From positions 3,351,431-3,415,430 of the forward strand of contig NC_049980.1 in the NCBI RefSeq assembly GCF_000003815.2: 64,000 nucleotides of DNA. Reading direction: 5' to 3'. The notes beneath the pieces are model-generated. The model ran no database searches. It was not told the origin of the DNA and saw only the letters and a program-made list of their open reading frames with translations. Positions 22,901-32,490 of this stretch are shown here, piece by piece (within the stretch, counting starts at the first letter, position 1; every line of letters begins with the position of its first letter). The stretch is from Branchiostoma floridae (lineage: Eukaryota; Chordata; Leptocardii; Amphioxiformes; Branchiostomatidae). The position numbers and the translations under genes were made by a program.

Positions 22901-24735
22901 GTCTGATCCAAGGCATCGGTTCCAGGACAGAAATTTGCTTGTTAAGACAGAAAAAAATGCCCCATCCGTGCCATAAATCTGAGCTATAAAGTTGTTAAAA
23001 ATGTGTTTATGTAAGCTTGCTGAGTGACAGATTTAACCAGGACAATTAACAACAGGGTTCCAGTAGGAATTGGAATAAAAATCGAAACTGGAGACATGGT
23101 CTGATCCCAACAAGGAGTCACAAGGAAAAATCTTGTGATCGTTGTTCACATTAGAATATTTTATTTTATTTCATTTCATTGTTTGGAATCAGGATTTGGA
23201 AAAAAAATTTCTAAAAATACTGCATACCCAACTTATAACTGTTTGCATTTTACCTTTCAGTCGTTTATTCGTTTCTTGGTTCTGATGTTTTGTTTTTCAC
23301 TGACTACATTTCCTTAATTCTTTATAATTCTTTGTCATTTTCTGTGGGAGGAAATGGTTTTATATACTTCTACATCTAATGTTTTCACTTTGACTTCTCT
23401 CCTTATGTTTCTTACTCTGCTCAGTGCTGAGTGACTTCGGAGTTAAGGTTTTTCAGAAAGTCTGGTAGGTGTGGCCACTGGGAACATTAGAGGGACTATA
23501 GCATCCTTCTATGCCAGGCCTACAACTTGTATAAGTCAAGCAACAACCCTAGGCCTGGTGCACTGGCCTGGTGATCTGTGCATCTTGCTGTGTTAGAGCT
23601 GGCCAATCAGATGCCTTCCCTCCTGTTGTTGGGGGGAGAGTTACCAGCCAATCATGTTGCCTCTTTGCTGTGACATCTTGGCTGGTGACAGCTGGCAAGC
23701 ACTAACTGACAGTAAGAAGCACAAAAAGCAGACCAATACATCAGGGTCGTCGCTTGATGTTCACAAGAGATGGGCCTAGCACGAATCAATGGGGACTAGG
23801 TGTTAGTCAGATGTTAGGCCTGCACAGTAGCTGCATGAGAGTCGTATTAGGAATTTGTTTTCTGTTCATTCTGCATCTCTTCCCAATTCGTTTTCCCTCT
23901 TTATTTCTAGCAATTCCCATTTTCATTTGTTTTTAAGTTTTTAAGGTCACACCACTATTTTCCTTTCCCTCGTTGATGTTCTGTACTGTTTAACATGAAA
24001 ATGATATATTGCAACAGATTCATTGTTGAGGCGCTATCAATAAGATTTGCACCAAAAGTCATGTAGTGCTGGCATAGGCACAAACAATGTATATGGCTAA
24101 TTTCTACACCTGACTGTGTCAACAAGACACCAACAGTTGCCTTCTATCTCACCATCTGCTTTTCACCTTTTTTGTGCATTGACAAGGATTCACAAGGAGA
24201 CAATACTGGTGTGGCCGAAGAACCATCTTTCAACATGGTATCTCCCTTTTTCATAAAGTTACATATGTTAAACCTGTCTTTTTCTCTAATATATAGACAT
24301 GAAGTCAGGAGAACACCCCCAACAGTGGACCGGTCCGACCGATCAGCCTTCCAGACCCCTCCACCATCAATGAATCTCCCCAACTCAAACGGCTCTGCGA
24401 GACCGATGAACGGACGCCAGTATCCGCACGCGGGGCAGGAACCTCGCCCTCCGTACCCAAACAGCCACGGAGCGACTCCGCCCTACCAACCCCCTCCTAC
24501 CTCCACCAACCACCAGCCATCGCGGCTGCAGCAAAACCTCTACAAGAACAGCAGCCGCAACGGCGCAGCCCCGTACGGAAGCAGGCCTTCCGCTCACAGC
24601 GTGCCGCGGGGGGAGGGGGTGTACGCGCCGCAGCCATTCCGCGCCGTCCGCGACAGCCCGGAGGAACTGGAGCGACAGATTAGGATGATGATGCAGGCGC
24701 CGAACAGACACCACGAGTTAGCAACAGAGTTATAG
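661..24735 (+). CDS. EPB41L4: EPB41L4-like FERM-domain protein, 5'-partial (21 coding exons)
   Basis: Band 4.1-like FERM protein of the EPB41L4/Yurt group; these link membrane proteins to the cortical actin cytoskeleton. Exons by GT-AG and phase: 661-739, 1935-2032, 3525-3645, 4221-4308, 5009-5097, 5438-5501, 7294-7362, 9129-9232, 10296-10401, 10910-10996, 11900-12013, 12575-12634, 13130-13294, 13753-13788, 15261-15344, 15872-15940, 16658-16750, 20080-20414, 21267-21424, 21905-21990, 24297-24735. FERM F2/F3 signatures include [46 protein letters not shown] and [19 protein letters not shown]; then the FERM-adjacent SGRTAKQAL and PSKRYDRR. The tail is Arg/Ser-rich, with [10 protein letters not shown] and [12 protein letters not shown], then Pro-rich, ending HELATEL (class I PDZ-ligand form). 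The F1 exons lie before the window. One F3 exon is absent between 5502 and 7293 (see findings). EPB41L4A/B is a better match from memory than EPB41L5. Confidence 0.88.
2249..3331. mobile_element. Roughly 1.1-kb non-autonomous DNA element with short inverted ends
   Basis: The ends are cctccatgaaaa (2249) and ttttcatggagg (3320-3331), an exact 12-bp inverted repeat. The inside starts with a GT microsatellite (2280-2340) and carries two diverged paragraphs of the form 'gatggattg..atcatatttggtatg..ggtacctta' (about 2360-2700 and 2780-3000). No transposase frame. It appears to sit inside another repeat (see findings). Confidence 0.5.
2280..2340. repeat. GT microsatellite
   Basis: An almost pure tgtgtgtgtttg array of about 60 bp at the left end of the 2249-3331 element. 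Confidence 0.9.
4703..4875. mobile_element. MITE family E, copy in EPB41L4 intron
   Basis: Starts gctagtttacctttatctg and ends aaaggtgaacta, its diverged inverted complement. The core contains 'gaaaccgccgtgcatggac' followed by 'ttgatatacc'. The same ends and core recur at 7870-8078 and 13875-14078, and as partial copies near 5545 and 17480-17665, all in introns of this gene. Confidence 0.55.
6012..6379. mobile_element. CAGGGCTC-ended element, TGCAGG family
   Basis: Starts CAGGGCTCAAAATACCACCT and ends GGATTTCGAGCCCTG, with ATATT on both sides as a 5-bp target duplication. Both ends carry several copies of CTGCAC/GTGCAG words. It is related to 22401-22747 and to the split copy starting at 45425. 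Confidence 0.7.
6565..7073. mobile_element. Harbinger-like MITE, family B copy 1
   Basis: Inverted ends GGCCATGTTGATTTGATTAT / ATAATCAAATCAACATGGCC, extending further to ggatgacatc on both arms, flanked by TTA on both sides. Other copies are at 44180-45050 and 54663-55127. Confidence 0.8.
7490..7616. mobile_element. Short MITE with ACAGTCAAACCT ends
   Basis: TACAGTCAAACCTGTACAAG at the left and GGTTTGATTGTA at the right. The family recurs at 9248-9547, near 11630-11652 and at 19590-19862, and TA borders fit a Tc1/mariner-type target. Confidence 0.5.
7870..8078. mobile_element. MITE family E, second copy
   Basis: ctagtttacctttatccgtg at the left and aggtgaactag at the right, with the shared core 'aaaccactgcccgtcgac' at about 7984. 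Confidence 0.55.
8151..8190. repeat. (TTTG)n microsatellite
   Basis: About seven tandem tttg units in the intron; the rest of 8191-9128 shows no recognisable element. Confidence 0.85.
9248..9547. mobile_element. MITE with CAGTCAAACCTG ends
   Basis: Left TACAGTCAAACCTGTCTATA, right GCAGGTTTGAGTG, with repeated 'ggccactatag/gtggccgct' words inside. Same family as 7490-7616. Confidence 0.5.
9696..9800. repeat. Inverted repeat of 17 bp
   Basis: gcagttactcaagcaac at 9696 pairs with gttgcttgagtaactgc at 9783, a clean hairpin in the intron; function unknown. Confidence 0.6.
9856..10172. mobile_element. Element with CAGGGTTGGACAAG-type ends, ACTTGTCC family
   Basis: Left tcaaggttggacaagtttt, right ggacttgtccaaccctg. 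Several ACTTGTCC/ACTTGCCC words stand near both ends. CTTAG flanks both sides if one extra base is allowed at the left. Partial relatives lie at about 41860-41945 and at 63343 onward. Confidence 0.5.
10642..10830 (+). repeat. tRNA-derived SINE-like repeat
   Basis: A-box-like TGGCCAAGTGGTAATG followed by B-box-like GAGTTCGATCCC, then a body 'tgtctttccgaagggacg' and 'ggggtccc'. The pol III box pair and the long tail past the tRNA region suggest a SINE, not a tRNA gene. Confidence 0.55.
11055..11330 (-). repeat. Interspersed SINE-like repeat, copy 1
   Basis: The body 'aggtacccatttttacacct' plus 'tggagtgaggaaagtg' matches 42290-42515 and a fragment at 7165-7225. Near the right end, 'tttgaacccaggatc' reads on the complement like a diverged pol III B box. 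Confidence 0.5.
12290..12483. repeat. CT-rich polypyrimidine tract
   Basis: About 190 bp of nearly pure C/T (ctctctccctctctc...) upstream of the exon at 12575. Apparent reading frames through it on both strands are artefacts of composition. Confidence 0.9.
12867..13378 (+). repeat. 50-bp direct duplication on both sides of an exon
   Basis: The 50-bp stretch containing 'cttgttataaggcaggaatg' and 'gtgacctaatgtggtactgc' at about 12867-12918 recurs with few changes at about 13327-13378, just after the exon 13130-13294. Confidence 0.8.
13875..14078. mobile_element. MITE family E, best-preserved copy
   Basis: Left AACGCTAGTTTACCTTTATC, right GATAAAGGTTAACTAGCGTT, nearly perfect inverted ends; the core has 'cgtctgtcgacttgatatac'. 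About 204 bp, in the intron. Confidence 0.75.
14484..15216. mobile_element. TTAA-flanked MITE family C, interrupted copy
   Basis: Ends AGGGGCATTCCACTCCAG and its complement, flanked by TTAA on both sides (14480-14483 and 15217-15220), as for piggyBac/Kolobok-type targets. An uninterrupted relative is at 56971-57485. This copy holds an inserted family-D element at 14857-15064. Confidence 0.8.
14857..15064. mobile_element. TA-flanked MITE family D, nested in family C
   Basis: Ends CTGTAAATGCA / TGCATTTACAG flanked by TA. The inside has repeated 'accgcgaa/ttcgcggt' words. Comparison with 56971-57485 gives the empty site gggTAcatgg. A second copy is at 55378-55592. Confidence 0.85.
16812..17236. 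mobile_element. TAGGGCTGTG-ended element, GTACCTA family
   Basis: Left TTAGGGCTGTGTACCTAAAT, right TTTTCGTACACAGCTCTA. Each end is packed with GTACCTA/GGTACAG words and a GGTCCGGACC palindrome. Related in plan to 39535-39963. Flanks carry an imperfect longer duplication (see findings). Confidence 0.55.
17480..17665. mobile_element. Partial family-E MITE
   Basis: Contains 'aaaccatcgtccgtcaac' and 'taggttaccccacagata', recognisable parts of family E, with eroded left end. It lies directly before the candidate alternative exon at 17814. Confidence 0.4.
17814..17871 (+). CDS. Candidate alternative terminal exon of the EPB41L4-like gene
   Basis: After a good acceptor (aatgaacactcttacag) an open frame in the phase left by the exon ending at 16750 encodes [18 protein letters not shown] and then TAA. 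Splicing to it instead of to 20080 would replace the Pro-rich tail and its ATEL terminus with a short basic-proline end. The phase match and the proline-rich coding look support it; there is no transcript evidence, and 18 codons can be open by chance. Confidence 0.5.
18593..18860. repeat. Degenerate tandem repeat, three units of about 75-100 bp
   Basis: Each unit reads 'gt agtcagttgctatttgg .. accataaactgaatgtagg .. catagg .. gtccaagtgcaa' with changes; units start near 18593, 18667 and 18763. Confidence 0.65.
19281..19586. mobile_element. hAT-like MITE with 8-bp target duplication
   Basis: Ends CAGGGCTCTAGCCA / TGGCTAAAGCCCTG, flanked by ATGTACAG at 19273-19280 and 19587-19594. The inside (tgtttgttttgctattgtta ... 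cattaaaacccatttttcaa) is shared with the element at 45591-46863. The 8-bp duplication and CAGGG ends fit hAT. Confidence 0.85.
20816..21170. mobile_element. CAGGGCTCGAAAT element, TGCACC family, copy 1
   Basis: CAGGGCTCGAAATACTGGGT ... TGAATTTCGAGCCCTG, with GTAGC on both sides. Both ends carry clusters of GTGCACC. About 92% similar by eye to 22023-22384. Confidence 0.8.
22023..22384. mobile_element. CAGGGCTCGAAAT element, TGCACC family, copy 2
   Basis: Same ends and inside as copy 1; flanks AGTAT / TGTAT (4 of 5 bases). It lies 33 bp after the exon ending at 21990. Confidence 0.8.
22401..22747. mobile_element. CAGGGCTCGAAAT element, TGCAGG family
   Basis: CAGGGCTCGAAATACCACCT ... GTATTGCAAGCCCTG, flanked by CAAGC on both sides (5 bp). 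It lies 16 bp from the previous element. Confidence 0.8.
22748..24296. other. Long intron without recognised features
   Basis: Intron before the last coding exon. I see no repeat pair, frame or RNA gene with support; 23480-23780 is locally GC-richer and unexplained. Confidence 0.5.
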
Positions 24736-27100
24736 CACGTGTTGAAGCAGTTAGGGACTTTAGTTGCCTTTAGGGACAATTCCTATAGGCAACTAGAATC
24801 AGAGAGACAAAGTACTGTAAACATTGAAATATTTCCCGTGATTCTATCTTCGCAGTGTCCTCTCCTTTACAAATTCACGAAACTGCAAACATGCATATCC
24901 AATGTATTTCTACAATCACAGTACTACAGAATTGTTTCAACTGCGAATATAAACAATGCAAAAAATCCCTTCCCCCAACTGCAAACTTGAGTCCCTCAGG
25001 GACTTAGGAATGTAGAGTAGCTAGTTCAGAGTTCTCTTAGCTCTCTTCATCTTTGGTCTGTCATCACGACAAATATTTACTTACATGTGTACATTGTGAG
25101 ATAATCTGATCTAGTTTTGATACTTTCATATTAGATTTTCTAATCAAATTTTCTGTGTCAGCACATCAAAATGGCCCTTGTGGCCAACTGATGGTGGGAT
25201 ATTAATCTACAATGTACTCTGGATGATAGATAGAATAGGAAATTTTACCATTTTTCTACAGAAATTAACCATGTCAATTGAAGTACATATGTTGCTGAAA
25301 CCCTATTTGGCAAAATGCACTAGCTTAGTGATCCATATGACACAGCTACCTTGTGTAATTTACAGTATGGCCGCACAGACAACAATTAATTGATATGAAC
25401 AGATGTCATCCATACAACATGACCTAATCATGAGAAGACAAGTCTAGTTAGTGGTAGTTTAGGACCTGTGAGCTCATGGTGTCTGCTCGGTGCCCACATT
25501 CCCATTCTGACCCGTCCAGTCAAATTATGTCTCTCAGACTACACCTGCCCAGTACTGTTCTCATCTCGTGTGAATGGGTTCCTTCATAACTGTACATTAA
25601 ATCCTCTGCTATGCTATGGTCACAATTGGAAAAGGGGGCCTTTCAAGGTAGTTCACAGGCTTTTCACTTTTGGGCCCACTACATAGCCATGTGGGACACC
25701 ACGTGGCTACTGGGCTATTTTTGGGCACGGAAGGGCCCTGGAACTTTTTAACTCTTTGTCAAAATCAACCTGGGCCCCGGTTACAAATAAACACAGTGAC
25801 CTAATACATGTAGTAACATTGCTGAGGGATACTCTCTGATATCAGGCAGTCCACCAGGACAAACTTGTAACTTCAGATCCCAGCAAAGGGTTCCTTGCCT
25901 AGGGACGCCAATTCAAAATGTAACAGTAGCATTGCAGAAATGGACAAATACGACCAAACGCTTTATATGACAATGCTCGTTTTTTTGGGGTATGCTTCAA
26001 TTTTATGTTAATGAACAATGGTGTCCCTTGACATCCGAGAAGAGAAATTGTGAAGCATTTGAATGTTCGGAAATATTGACACAGTACGTTTTTTAAGGGA
26101 AGAAATGGTTTAAGTTTCTTTGACCTTGAAAACTACTAACCTTAACGTCTTGCATATTAATCACACTAACGTAACTTTATATTTGCTTCATATTCCATCT
26201 CACACTTTTTTACACTGATCTCAGCCAGTATTGAAGCTGATGATTTGTGAAATGCTCTACAATGTCTACAATGAAAGGCCAACAACTTATGATGAAATTA
26301 TCATAGACCTCACTAGGGATTGCGTATAAGAATATAATTACTTCATATTCCATCCTTGGACATTTTTTACATTGATCTCTACAAAATTTAATATTGAAGT
26401 TGATAATTGTGAAATTAATACTCTACATACACGTTGACAATGAAAGGCCAGAAAGTCATTGTAAGGCTCTTGCATTTATTCTTACTAGGGATTGTGTATA
26501 TTATGGCTTGTAATTTAATATGATAATGAGACAATAGCTTAATAGTAATAGGAAAACTGTTACATTCCAACTGAACAATTAGTTTTGTGGTGAAGTTTAG
26601 AGGATTTTCAATAACAAAGACTATGCAAGATGGTCTCAGCAATAAGTCCCCAATATTCTCTTTTATATTAAAAAGTATTTTTAATGATTGTACTTTGAAA
26701 TCCAGAAAAATGTTTTGCACTGACTCTAACAATACTTTTCTCCCATGACATGTACATTTTTTGATAATGAATACTATAATCTGGAAACACTGTAACTAAT
26801 AATAGTTTTGCTTCTTGAACCAATGTTATAACTAGAAGAATATTCAATATTTTGATGCTTTTGACAAATTTGAAGTTGTCAGTAAATTATTAAAGAATAG
26901 ATAGGAATTTTATGGAATTTGTCCTGTAGGATTTACAAAATGTAGATTTGATCAATCGGTACTATTTGTATATAGTCAGCTCTTTTTTGAGGGGTGAGTT
27001 TTTATATGTATATTATCCTTTGTTAGTAATAGAGAATGTCTAATATGCAAAGTCTGTTGTGTTTGCCTTACCTGTTTTAAAGTAGACTTAAAGCTTTGTG
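24736..27100 (+). other. Probable 3' UTR and flank of the EPB41L4-like gene
   Basis: The stop codon is at 24733-24735. A possible poly-A signal is AATAAA at 25787-25792. The stretch 25404-25430 holds a lone diverged Harbinger-type end (gatgtcatccatacaacatg), and 25708-25815 is an inverted copy of the 1010-1110 repeat. The rest is AT-rich. Confidence 0.4.
26182..26505 (+). repeat. Diverged tandem duplication, two units of about 155 bp
   Basis: Both units read 'cttcatattccatc..acattgatctc..tgaaaggccaacaa..actagggattgygtata'; the second starts near 26339. Confidence 0.75.
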
Positions 27101-27109
27101 TGGTATTTC

Positions 27110-27650
27110 TCTCTGTGAGTGTGTGTGTTTGTGTGTGTGTGTGTGTGTGTGCACAGTATGTGTGTGAATATGATCTTGTCTGTTAGTGTGTGTATGCGTG
27201 TGTGTGTACATTATGTGTATATGTGTGTGAATATGGACATGTGTGTCAGTGAGTGTGTGTGTGTGATATGAGCACATGTCAGTATGTGTATGTGTATATG
27301 CAATATGTGTTTACAACTGTATGAGTGTTAAATTAACACTAAATATGAACGTGTGATATGTGTGTCAGTGACTGTGTGTGTACACAGAGTGTGTGTGTGT
27401 GTGTGTGAATATGAACAATGTCAGTGAATTTGTATGAATATGAGCACGTGTGTACGTGTGTGTGTGTTCAGTATGCATATGTGTGTGTGAATGTGACCAC
27501 ACGTGTGTGTGAGAATATGAGTGCATGTGTGTGAAAATGAACACGTGTGAAAATGAACACGTGTGTGTTCAGTATGCGTTGTGTGTGTGTGTACGTGTGT
27601 GTGTGTGTGTGTGAATATGAACACACGTGTGTCCGTGTGTGTGTTTGTAT
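27110..27650. repeat. Long imperfect GT/GTAT satellite
   Basis: About 540 bp of tgtgtg interrupted by units such as 'gaatatgaacacgtgtg'. Apparent frames on both strands (His/Thr or Cys/Val runs) are repeat artefacts. Confidence 0.9.
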
Positions 27651-27989
27651 ATATCTTACAACCAGGTAGTTACAATTTTGATACCAGAAGATCTAACGTC
27701 ACTTGTAGATTATTTCCGAACACTGACGCACCCGCAGGCACCCAATCAAACCAATCAGCTGCACAGCCGGACATCCGTACTATTCTGCATCCCTTGTGGG
27801 CACGACGGAGCCTTAATCACAAATAATAAAGGGTTAATAATTCCGGTCTGTGTTATGTTTGGTCGGTTCCTATAACAACAAAATAAACCATGAAGTATGA
27901 AAGTATGAAAGATCGATACAATATGTCGTTTAACGCTATCATTATTATATTTCAGCCATACCATAGGTATGGTGAAATATATTGTATTC

Positions 27990-28720
27990 GTAATGTTTCT
28001 TTCTTTCTTTCTTTCTTTCTCCTGTCAAATCTTCGGAACACGGTATCTCCGTTGTTCCTGAACCGATTGACTTGAAATTTGACACAAGGGTAGAGTAGGC
28101 CAATACCCCCAGACGTTTTTTTCATTTTTTTTCATATCTGCCTTCAAAATGATTTTATTAAGGTTTTTTGGTCATCTTAAGACCAAAACTGTATATTTGG
28201 GCCCCCTGTACCCTGGTATTATAACCGAATGAGCTAAAATTTGTCACAGATGTGCCTTGATAATTCCCCCATATAAATTCAATACCACTTTTGGTGTACA
28301 GTATAACGAATTGCTTATTTTTGCGATTTTTTGGTCATTTTTTGACCAAAAAAGGACACTTTTGGCTCCTGTACCTTGGTTTTAGAACCGGATGACCTGA
28401 AATTTAGTATAGGAGTGCCCTAGACATATGCGCACATGGATTCATTTACAGTTGAGGCATACAGTACAACAAAATGCTTAATTTTGCGATTATTTGGCCA
28501 TTTTATGACCAAAAAGTACACTTTTGGCTCTTGTGCTCTGGTTTTAAAACCAAATGACCTAAATTTTGGTAAAATGGTGCACTAGATATTTATTCAAATG
28601 ACACATGTATAATTTTTGTCATAGACTACGTCAAAATGATAGATTTGGGGATTTTTTGTCATTTTCCAATAGCCAGAGGGGTCAATGACCTTAAGGTCGT
28701 TGACCCCAGCTGCAGATTGC
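27990..28720. repeat. Degenerate tandem repeat field 1, units of about 120-150 bp
   Basis: Repeated paragraph: 'ttttttggtcattttttgac', then 'cttttggctcctgtaccttg', then 'gaaccggatgacctgaaattt'. At least three units are clear (from about 28150, 28325, 28485), with a first degraded one near 28030. A (TTTC)n run sits at 28000-28020. Confidence 0.75.
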
Positions 28721-28829
28721 ACCTTCTGGCATATATGTCTATTTAATCTAATTAGATAGGTAACCAATCACTTAGCCTGAATCTATATCCTAAAGAGGGG
28801 GGGGGGACAGCCAATCAGCGAGTCCGGTG

Positions 28830-29600
28830 TTATCTGGAAGAGTCCATTCTTACACGGAGGGGTTCATTTTTTTTTTAAAATTCATCCTCGGACTGGTAAA
28901 GTCTTTCAGTGGGTGTATTTTTGGACAGATCTATTTTGCAGTTTTACAGAAGGTGTGCTGGAAGAGTCTATTCTCGCACGGAGGGGGGATTTTTTTAAAT
29001 TCATATTTTGGACTTTGGTGACTTCTAGTTTGTCAAAGTCTTTCAGCAGTGTTATTTTTGGACTGGTCTAATTTGCAATTTTAAATGGGTGTGCTGGAAG
29101 ATTCCATTCTTGCATGGAGGGGGGATTTTTTAAAAAGCCATTGGCTTTTTTTAAAATCCATTTTTGGGACTTCAGTGATTATGTCAAAGTCCTATTTTAG
29201 CGGATGTATTTTTGGACTGCTCTACTTTACATGGAAGAGTCCATTTTTTGCACACGGAAGGAAAAATTTTTCAAATTCAGTTTGGACGGGTGATGATTCA
29301 AAATTCAATTTTTAGTGGAAGTGTTTTTAGACTGGTCTATTATACCTTTTCATGCACTGGGACCTTTTTTGCTAAATTCAATTTTGGATTTGGTTTCTTA
29401 TTCAAAAGGCCAAGGTTTCAGTGGGAGTATTTCTGGACTGGTCTATTGTGCAAATTCACATAGGGTGCACTGGAGTCCATTCTTGAACGGGGTAATTTTG
29501 TAAGATTCCTTTTTGGGTTAAACCGTCATTAGTAAAAGTGATTTTTCAAATGGGTGATTTTGAAATAGTCTATTGTTGCATGGGGAGGAAGATGGCTGAA
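28830..29600. repeat. Degenerate tandem repeat field 2, units of about 110-145 bp
   Basis: Each unit carries 'gctggaagagtccattcttg', 'cacggagggg', 'tttggactggtctattttgc'. Units begin near 28830, 28948, 29088, 29228, 29346, 29463 and 29567 with growing divergence to the right. Confidence 0.75.
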
Positions 29601-30350
29601 ATATGCTGTATTTGCTCTCAAGCAAATGTCGGCCTTTCTAGTTAAGTCCATTCAAATATTTAATAGTCGTCCTGGGAAAGCTTATGAAAAAAGTCAGCCA
29701 AAATTCACATTTCATATACTAGACAGTATTCTACTGGAAGACGGTGTTAATTAATCTAACGGTAAAGTGATTTGGTTAACCCGGCTTTACAATTCATGCG
29801 AACACCGGCCGGATTTATAGATCGGTCAGAGCTCGCTGAATTTCAGCATCGACTGTATTTTTCGCTGAAAATCTGCCCATTCACAGATTGGACGGGTCAC
29901 ACGGCGACGTCTATCCAACACTAATGACTACCATCCCCCATAAGATGGTAGCATCTCTTGGACATGGATGAAGTACAATGAAGTGGGAATCGACTAGTAT
30001 AATGATCAACTTTACTTATGGGTTTTGAGAAAATATATAGGGCATGAGTGGGGTGGACGGGCACCCTAAAAACAATAATATTAAGAGGAATTTTGCGACA
30101 GACCAATCCAAAATCTCATAAAAAGTTTAAAAGTCGTCTCAAGGCCACGCTGAATTTACGCGCAGCTTCCAGCAAACGTCGGCTAAAAATCGTCGGAAGC
30201 CCGCGTAATCGCCTGGACGTCGATCGTTCTTCGGCCGAAAATGCCCATTTTGAGCTCGCCAGTATGTCGGCCGAGTTAAGTTCTTTGTAAGGGGGGTTAC
30301 TGTCTGCAACTTTCTCCGGTAGCGTACATGTCGAGTATACAACCTTCTTG
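29601..30350. other. Intergenic stretch without recognised gene
   Basis: GC-richer than its surroundings at 29760-29900 and 30120-30290. No frame with family resemblance was seen. Confidence 0.4.
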
Positions 30351-30354
30351 GAGC

Positions 30355-30440
30355 AACAAAGTCGAAATTGAACTCCCGGCTTCTACATGTAGTTCCAGAG
30401 GCAGGACCGCTAACCATTGGACTATGCACGCTACACATGC
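30355..30440 (-). repeat. tRNA-like SINE head
   Basis: On the minus strand, A-box-like TAGTCCAATGGTTAGC and a weak B box GGGAGTTCAATTTC. A related plus-strand copy starts near 34418 (tagtccagtggttagcggcc), so this is a dispersed repeat rather than a tRNA gene. Confidence 0.5.
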
Positions 30441-30789
30441 ATAAATGCTGTGTGAATAAAATGATGAATTAGAACGACTAAAACAAAACAGAATAAGATA
30501 GACAATAAAATAAGACACTGCAAAATAATATGGAACACCTATTACGTGTTTTTTTTTAATTTTTTTTATTGCAACAGATAAATACATAACATGATGGCGA
30601 CACTGACTCAAGCTCAACATGTTTATTTTCGTGCCGTCATCAGAAACAAACTGAGAGTACAAAAGAACATTGAAACAAATACAGACAAGCAAAGCATTTA
30701 ACAAAAATAATGTCAAGTAACACAAAATAACAAAATCATAGGATATTCGGACAGGTACTCTGGGCCAAGCTGGTAGGATAGAGATTCAC

Positions 30790-31311
30790 TTATTCAAATC
30801 TTTTTGTTTCTTTTATGAATGATTGTCCATGCTGTAGAAGTTTTTTGTTAATTGAGTTGGATAGAAATGCAGACCCTCGAGTCATTAAATGGACTAAATC
30901 ATTATCCGAGATATCGTCCATGTTTATGGCAAATCCTACCAGCTTATGCAAGTTGCTGAGGAGGGAAATACGGTATTGGGTGTAGTTAGGGCAGTACAAA
31001 AAATAATGATGAATACTTTCACAATGATGGCCACAGGCGCAAGCACTACTAGTAACAAGATTGCGAGAGTACAAGTTGGAGTTTAAACTATAAGTACCTA
31101 GACGGAAACGAGTGAGAATAGCGCAAGTGAAACGAGGACCTATGTTGAAGTATGGAACAGAGACAGGGCGCACGGATTTCACAATTTTTTTCTTAAAATG
31201 AGGAAGACTTAAGGAACTGTCGTGTTTGATACACGCACTAAGAAATAAGAAGATAATTTGTGACTTGGTAATGCATATGGCAAGGACATGAAGGACATAA
31301 GTCTTTACCAT
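30790..31311 (-). pseudogene. 3' end of a non-LTR retrotransposon ORF2, 5'-truncated
   Basis: A 173-codon frame includes FRLGTYSLNSNLYSRNL followed by a Cys/His knuckle CACGHHCESIHHYFLYCPNY, the arrangement found after the reverse transcriptase domain in non-LTR elements. The catalytic domain is absent, so this is a dead 5'-truncated copy. Its 3' tail probably runs toward 30540 (A/T-rich). The exact clade (CR1/L2-like) is inference. Confidence 0.7.
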
Positions 31312-31622
31312 TCATGTTGAAACAAGCCTTGCTTGTCAAAGCTAAACCTTGTGGGTTTTTTGATGAGTGTAGTTCTATGCTTGCTATGTACATGTGGTAG
31401 TGCTATTTCTGTTTGTTACCTGTTTGTTACAAACACCGAGTAATAAGAAAAATCGCCTTGGTAACGCTTACTGCAAGGAAATGAGTCCTACTTTTATTTA
31501 TCGTTTATCTTTTTTGAGAGTTAATCCTGTGGTTTTCTTTCATCCTAGGATATGTGATTTGGTGCTCTCTGTGTGGAAATTAGATGAATTTACATCTATT
31601 ACCTGTTTGATACAAGCGCTAA

Positions 31623-32162
31623 GGCCACAGCAAGTAAATTTTATGGATGACATCCTCTGCACATTGCAAAAATAGTGCGATAGGGCGAAAAAAAACAAGA
31701 TGGGTGAAAAAAACAAGATGGCTACATTTTCAAAAATTGGCACCATAAAGTTGTGATGACTGTTGTAAAAAGAAATAAAGGGACAAAACATGGCATCAGA
31801 GCCAACAATGCATTCGTTCCTGTATTTAAGACATGTACTGGTGTGGTAAAAGTGACACTAGTGTGTTAGACTGGCATCACCAACACAGTTGGTAACCACA
31901 TTCATAGCTTCCATATTGGTGTCACTTTTACAACTATCCAATAAGTTTCATTTATACAACTACAGTTTTGGGTACCTTGCAAGTACCACTTCTACAAGTA
32001 CAACTATTAGGCTACAACACAACATATTTGCTCAATTTGGTACTTTATCGTCATGTTGACCATCCCTGCAGAATAAAAAAAAAATTCTTTTTTTTTGTTC
32101 AGAAATCAGGCGAAAATTAATGCGCGCGCTGATGTCATCCATAAAATTTACTTGCTGTGGCC
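31623..32162. mobile_element. Harbinger-like MITE, family A copy 2
   Basis: GGCCACAGCAAGTAAATTTT at the left and its complement AAAATTTACTTGCTGTGGCC at the right, flanked by TAA on both sides. The inside matches 19-523 in the opposite orientation (e.g. aacaagatggctacattttc against its complement near 433). Confidence 0.85.
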
Positions 32163-32254
32163 TAAGTAATAAAACTGACCACTCACACATTGAAACCGAA
32201 GCAGAACAAGCCGGGATGAACAATTTGCAAAATTCGTGCCACATTCGGATGGGA

Positions 32255-32490
32255 ATAACTAGTCTTTGTGTATTCCTGGGTATTTGTAGTGCATTCTAGA
32301 CATTCTCACTGCATTCCAGATATTATTTGGGTCAAATTCTGGCAGGATTTGAAGTGGCTTGCCGTTTTGGTTATCCGTCGAATGAGACCAGGATGATTCT
32401 AATAATGCAGTTGAATGCGGTCATACTGCAATTAGAACTTACACTTTAAATGTCGTTCGATATTTCTTCACTTCAAATGCACATGGAAAT
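32255..32490. repeat. Fragment of the foldback element at 32994-33442
   Basis: Shares 'gtgtattcctgggtatttgt', 'attctcactgcattccagat' and 'cgttcgatatttcttcac' with the full copy; its ends are lost. Confidence 0.65.

Noticed and set aside
24385-24714. 109-codon minus frame over the last EPB41L4 exon
   Set aside because: Complement of the GC-rich coding exon.
27077-27826. Open frames in the GT repeat
   Set aside because: Repeat artefacts; the part after 27650 shows no splice or homology support.
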